Assembly (NCBI GenBank): GCA_013396525.1
Contig: VWYX01000708.1
Location: 310,001 to 374,000 of the forward strand
From: Chaetorhynchus papuensis
Taxonomy: Eukaryota; Chordata; Aves; Passeriformes; Rhipiduridae
DNA: 64,000 nucleotides
Direction: 5' to 3'
This document shows, in pieces, positions 62,501-64,000 of the stretch. Below the pieces are notes generated by a model that did no database searches, was not told the origin of the DNA, and saw only the letters and a list, made by a program, of their open reading frames with translations. How positions within the stretch are numbered: position 1 is the first letter of the stretch; every line of letters begins with the position of its first letter. Made by a program: the position numbers and the translations under genes.

Positions 62501-63535
62501 TGATACACGTCAGGAGTGCTGGGTGCTCTTCTGGGCTAGCCAGTACAAGGGACATGTGAACAAGTCGAGTGAGTCCACTAAAGGGCTGTGGAGATGATGG
62601 AGTGGAGCCTGACAAATGAGGGGAGAATGAGAGAGCTGTGACTGTTCATCCTGGAGCTGGGGGATACTCAAGGTGGTACCTGATGATGTGGTATCTGCAG
62701 AAGGGTGCAAAGGAGGAAAACCAGATCCTCCTTAGTGGTGTCCAGTGACTGGATGAGAAGAAATGGGCACAAATTGAAACACAAGAAATTCCATTTAAGC
62801 GTAAGGGAAAACAAAATCTTTTTTCCTTTGTACATTGGGGTTAGTGAAACACTCGAGCAGATTTCCCACAAACCTTGGAAGCTGCCATCTATGGAGATGT
62901 TCAGTATCTGGTGGGACGTGGTCCTGGGCAGCCTGCTCAAGCGGACCCAGGCAGGGGCTTGGACCCAATGGGCTCAAGCAGTCCCTTCCAGCCTCCACCT
63001 TCTGTGCTTCTCTGACCTCTTAGCTCTTCAGACAGTTCACCTTCGGTTGCACCTGTATTGTTTTTTTCCAAAAGCTCTCAGTTTTGGAGCAGCTGGACAC
63101 ATAATGAGCATTTCACAAGAAAGGTGGTGAGGTGGTGGGAGATCTGAAGCAACTTTCTATTTGTTCCTTATGTATTTAATGGAATTTAAAACTTGCACAT
63201 TTCTCTTTGCAGTACTGCAATCTGGCTCCATTCTTGCATATGTGTTTAGTCATAGGGTGCTAAAAGAATCTGTATAAATAATCCTGTAATTAAACAATTC
63301 AGAATTTAATGCAAATAACTAATTTTAAATAATTAACAAATACAGTAATAGAGCAAATGTATAACCCCCTCTAACCATGTCTTTCAGTCGTGGCCTGTAT
63401 ATGAAGAAGTATTCAACAAAATGCATGAGCTTGCAGCATTTTTAGACCTGCCTCGTTTTCCAGATATAACAGACAGCTGCTTCCTTCATCCAGACATGCT
63501 GTGCATGAAGTACTTGATGGAAGCCAATTTACCTG
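28614..63535 (+). CDS. TAF1B: TAF1B, RNA polymerase I SL1/TIF-IB subunit B (exons 1-9, 3' partial)
   Basis: TAF1B is the TFIIB-like subunit of SL1, the TBP-containing complex that binds the rRNA gene promoter in the nucleolus and recruits RNA polymerase I. Nine exons join with GT-AG introns in phases 0,0,1,0,0,1,2,0 and leave the last exon in phase 1, giving 312 full codons. Recognition rests on the zinc ribbon (Cys13, Cys16, Cys31, Cys34), then WYICEGFQ near residue 75, [15 protein letters not shown] near 110, [16 protein letters not shown] near 205, [17 protein letters not shown] near 240, and [11 protein letters not shown] in exon 9, all closely like human TAF1B. The start fits: 13 residues from Met to the first zinc cysteine, as in human. 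The second half of the protein, including most of the second cyclin fold and the basic C-terminus, lies past the window. In other vertebrates YWHAQ and GRHL1 are the usual neighbours; neither is seen here. Confidence 0.95.
28632..29368 (+). other. TAF1B: TAF1B intron 1
   Basis: 737 bases; the first 500 or so are CpG island with several G-runs of three or more. The 3' part is ordinary AT-rich sequence ending in a strong pyrimidine tract and CAG. No second exon is recognisable. Confidence 0.85.
29369..29467 (+). CDS. TAF1B: TAF1B exon 2: N-terminal zinc ribbon
   Basis: Encodes residues 7-39. It follows a strong pyrimidine tract and CAG acceptor and ends GAG|GTAAAA, phase 0 at both ends. It holds the whole zinc ribbon: CAQC (13-16) and CRSC (31-34) with a 14-residue spacer containing WGLTDGG, and then HNVTE. 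In the family this ribbon is the counterpart of the TFIIB/Rrn7 ribbon that works with RNA polymerase. AG also occurs two and four bases downstream of the chosen acceptor, but only the first keeps the frame. Confidence 0.96.
29468..29953 (+). other. TAF1B: TAF1B intron 2
   Basis: 486 bases, phase 0. No repeat or other feature recognised. Confidence 0.92.
29954..30041 (+). CDS. TAF1B: TAF1B exon 3: linker after zinc ribbon
   Basis: Encodes residues 40-68 and the first base of codon 69. Acceptor TTTTGCAG, donor ATG|GTATGT. The part [11 protein letters not shown] aligns with EVTNTDLIPNT of human TAF1B; the rest is a polar, serine- and lysine-rich stretch that varies between species. It corresponds to the B-reader/linker region of TFIIB-like factors. 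Confidence 0.92.
30042..31830 (+). other. TAF1B: TAF1B intron 3
   Basis: 1789 bases, phase 1. Mostly unique-looking sequence; no repeat recognised. It ends in a pyrimidine tract and CCCCTTAG. Confidence 0.92.
31831..31928 (+). CDS. TAF1B: TAF1B exon 4
   Basis: Encodes residues 69-101, entered in phase 1 and left in phase 0. Acceptor CCCCTTAG, donor AAG|GTACGT. The sequence [19 protein letters not shown] matches the WYVCEGFQ...QQAEAL block of human TAF1B. This is the start of the first cyclin-like fold. The codon total up to this exon end (101) equals the human count. Confidence 0.96.
31929..32223 (+). other. TAF1B: TAF1B intron 4
   Basis: 295 bases, phase 0, AT-rich. Nothing further seen. 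Confidence 0.92.
32224..32319 (+). CDS. TAF1B: TAF1B exon 5
   Basis: Encodes residues 102-133 in phase 0. Acceptor TTTATCAG, donor TCA|GTAAGT (consensus). It contains [18 protein letters not shown], matching [18 protein letters not shown] in human. Cys106 and Cys111 occupy positions that are His and Arg in the human protein as I recall it. Confidence 0.96.
32320..32943 (+). other. TAF1B: TAF1B intron 5
   Basis: 624 bases, phase 0. Contains a short (TTTC)n tract near 32760-32790. Its 3' end has only a weak pyrimidine tract before ACCCAG. Confidence 0.9.
32759..32790. repeat. (TTTC)n short tandem repeat in intron 5
   Basis: About five TTTC units followed by a T run. Confidence 0.85.
32944..33076 (+). 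CDS. TAF1B: TAF1B exon 6: acidic/serine-rich linker
   Basis: Encodes residues 134-177 plus one base. It is low in similarity but acidic and serine-rich ([15 protein letters not shown], then [11 protein letters not shown]), like the equivalent human linker, and ends with VSKVS, like VSKAS. Acceptor ACCCAG, donor CAG|GTAGGA, phase 1. The first bases of the exon read GTATGTGAG, a donor-like motif right after the acceptor (see findings). Confidence 0.88.
34119..34152. repeat. 34-base uninterrupted G run in intron 6
   Basis: A pure G homopolymer on the + (coding) strand, so the transcript would carry poly-G. Length in the assembly may be unreliable. Confidence 0.95.
35084..35757. other. Assembly gap (674 N) in intron 6
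   Basis: Run of N. Its right edge is CpG-rich, so the missing part is likely GC-rich too. Confidence 0.98.
35758..36010. promoter_or_regulatory. CpG-rich block beside gap in intron 6
   Basis: GC-rich with many CpGs (for example GCCCGCAGCGCCGGCTC and CCCGCGGAGCCGCC), unlike the AT-rich intron around it. It could be the edge of an intragenic CpG island, a hidden GC-rich insertion or an alternative first exon. The sequence alone does not decide. Confidence 0.4.
36939..37095 (+). CDS. TAF1B: TAF1B exon 7: cyclin-fold core
   Basis: Encodes residues 178-229 and two bases of codon 230. The acceptor ACCCAAG is unusual in having AAG in place of CAG. Donor [20 protein letters not shown] and [19 protein letters not shown] align with TSVCSGSLDG and MTMPQTLAFCYLSLLWQRE of human TAF1B, then ITLSELLR. 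The entry codon GAA is made by joining G from exon 6 to AA. Upstream intron 6 contains an assembly gap, but the frame across it is intact. Confidence 0.96.
37096..43348 (+). other. TAF1B: TAF1B intron 7
   Basis: 6253 bases, phase 2. Mostly AT-rich and unique-looking. It has a TA/TG dinucleotide tract at 42608-42685 and a T-run/A-run hairpin near 40662-40681. No coding exon or transposon was recognised. Confidence 0.9.
42608..42685. repeat. TA/TG dinucleotide tract in intron 7
   Basis: Two blocks of alternating TA and TG repeats separated by about 15 bases. The short frames here encoding Tyr-Ile repeats are artefacts. Confidence 0.9.
43349..43448 (+). CDS. TAF1B: TAF1B exon 8
   Basis: Completes codon 230 (Arg) and encodes residues 231-263. 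Acceptor TAATGCAG, donor GAG|GTAATT, phase 0. [17 protein letters not shown] is nearly identical to human HIPYINAFQHFPEQMKL. The following residues ([11 protein letters not shown]) diverge more and carry two cysteines, 253 and 261, absent from the human protein as I recall it. Confidence 0.96.
45710..46092 (+). mobile_element. CR1 LINE 3' fragment in intron 8
   Basis: Starts GTACAAGGAGAGGCTGAGAG, a CR1 3'-ORF word, continues GAACAGGAGACAACTGAAAT and GTGCTGGAACAGGCAACCCT, and ends CCAGAGGTCCCTTGCAACCT. Diverged, about 380 bases, plus strand, without the terminal octamers. Confidence 0.88.
47522..47580. repeat. TG/TA dinucleotide tract in intron 8
   Basis: Ends in about twelve TA units after a short TG stretch. 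Confidence 0.9.
50228..50243. repeat. Poly-T run in intron 8
   Basis: Sixteen consecutive T, followed by AG. Confidence 0.85.
52720..53021. repeat. 151-bp tandem duplication in intron 8
   Basis: Copy 1 (52720-52870) and copy 2 (52871-53021) are directly adjacent and differ by one base that I can find: T in copy 1 against C in copy 2 within the T-run after CAGTCTTGG. The unit is not a known repeat. Confidence 0.95.
53560..53830. repeat. Possible ancient repeat remnant in intron 8
   Basis: GAAACTCCTTGCC followed by GATGTGCTGGATGTTAAAAG resembles the 3' part of an old interspersed avian repeat, but it is too diverged to classify by eye. Confidence 0.3.
57391..57452 (-). mobile_element. CR1 3'-terminal scrap in intron 8
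   Basis: AGAATCACAAAATGGTTTGG and GTTGGAAGAGACTTG are the reverse complement of a CR1 extreme 3' end, with the GGTTTG part expanded into a short GGGTTT-like repeat. About 60 bases only. Confidence 0.75.
59978..59995. repeat. Poly-T run followed by GGCAG in intron 8
   Basis: Eighteen T followed at once by GGCAG, so it looks like a strong 3' splice site, but no coding exon follows. Confidence 0.8.
62188..63016 (+). mobile_element. CR1 LINE, internally deleted, 0.4 kb before exon 9
   Basis: 62188-62480 matches the CR1 pol region just upstream of reverse transcriptase: the frame at 62200-62350 reads [15 protein letters not shown]...GFFASVF, a typical CR1 block. From about 62500 the text jumps to the 3' end (GTGCTGGGTGCTCTTCTGGG, then CCTTAGTGGTGTCCAGTG, then GGGCAGCCTGCTCAAG). 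Most of the reverse transcriptase is therefore missing. Stops and indels interrupt it; it is inactive. Confidence 0.85.
63388..63535 (+). CDS. TAF1B: TAF1B exon 9 (last exon in window)
   Basis: Encodes residues 264-312 and one base of codon 313. Acceptor TCTTTCAG, donor CTG|GTAAAT, phase 1. [20 protein letters not shown] and [17 protein letters not shown] match human [20 protein letters not shown] and [17 protein letters not shown]. The next exon lies beyond base 64000; human continues with Asp at this codon, which the phase-1 G allows. Confidence 0.97.
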
Positions 63536-64000
63536 GTAAATATTTTCCCTAGCCTGAACTGATAAAATTTTTCTGTGGTTTATTAAACTCTAGCAAAAAG
63601 GCTTAAATTACTACTTCAAAAGTGCCTGCTCTTTTCCTTCTAATTTATTCCCATTTAAGCTTGAACTGAAAGATATTCTTTCTATGGAAAGCACCTTCAT
63701 CAAACATTTAGAGTATGTATTATGGGCCCAGATATGCAGGGGCACTCTGATGTTGGCTCTCTAAGGCTGTGGAGTGGATACTTCATTTTAAATCTTTCAG
63801 TATCCATGTGAACTAAGAGGCACCTGTTGAATTCACGTGATACATTAACTTTAGCTAAATGATTCATGAAGTTGGGACCCGATTGCTTAGCTGTGGAATT
63901 CTTGTATGTAATAGTGACTGTATATTCTTCAACAAAGAATACATTTTGTGTGTTATATAATATTGTATATTACCATTTATTTTAATATTAATTGATGGTG
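63536..64000 (+). other. TAF1B: TAF1B intron 9 (5' part)
   Basis: Begins at the GTAAAT donor, in phase 1, and runs off the window. AT-rich; nothing else seen. Confidence 0.88.

Larger units (their letters stand above)
43449..63387 (+). other. TAF1B: TAF1B intron 8
   Basis: 19.9 kb, phase 0, the largest intron in the window. It holds three CR1-derived segments, a TA/TG microsatellite, T-runs and a 151-bp tandem duplication. No internal coding exon was recognised and none is needed, since exons 8 and 9 abut in the human protein. Confidence 0.9.

Noticed and set aside
1..64000. Endogenous retrovirus, CRISPR array, bacterial operon, tRNA or rRNA genes
   Set aside because: I looked on both strands and saw no LTR pair, retroviral protein block, direct-repeat/spacer array or RNA-gene fold that I could support.

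Overview
The window looks like avian nuclear DNA. The evidence is several copies of chicken-repeat-1 (CR1) LINE tails with the typical bird 3' end, no mammalian SINE or L1 sequence, and one recognisable gene whose exons translate to a vertebrate protein. There is nothing bacterial, viral or organellar. I cannot assign a species. Two runs of N (5504-5998 and 35084-35757) are assembly gaps.

The one gene I can support is TAF1B, on the + strand. It encodes subunit B (TAF1B/TAFI63, the Rrn7/TFIIB-like factor) of the SL1/TIF-IB selectivity factor for RNA polymerase I. Nine coding exons are visible: 28614-28631, 29369-29467, 29954-30041, 31831-31928, 32224-32319, 32944-33076, 36939-37095, 43349-43448 and 63388-63535. 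All junctions are GT-AG and the reading frame is continuous, giving 312 complete codons plus one base. That is roughly the N-terminal half of a protein near 590 residues in mammals; the remaining exons lie beyond base 64000. The N-terminus carries a CX2C-X14-CX2C zinc ribbon, followed by the start of the cyclin-like fold region.

Layout: 1-28.2 kb is intergenic. It has no convincing coding exon, but holds a 44-bp minisatellite, a (TTCC)n/(TC)n microsatellite around the first gap, several CR1 fragments, and AT-rich stretches that could be conserved non-coding DNA. Two CR1 tails in inverted orientation sit directly upstream of the promoter. A CpG island at about 28.48-29.13 kb contains the promoter, exon 1 and the start of intron 1. 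From 28.6 kb to the end is the TAF1B transcription unit: compact 5' exons, a gap-containing intron 6, a 6.3-kb intron 7 and a 19.9-kb intron 8. Intron 8 holds a near-perfect 151-bp tandem duplication and an internally deleted CR1 copy.

No new biological system is evident. The observations most worth a second look are an overlapping upstream ORF at the TAF1B start codon, a possible recursive splice site at the 5' edge of exon 6, a CpG-rich segment beside the gap in intron 6, the CR1 pair against the promoter, and the recent 151-bp duplication.
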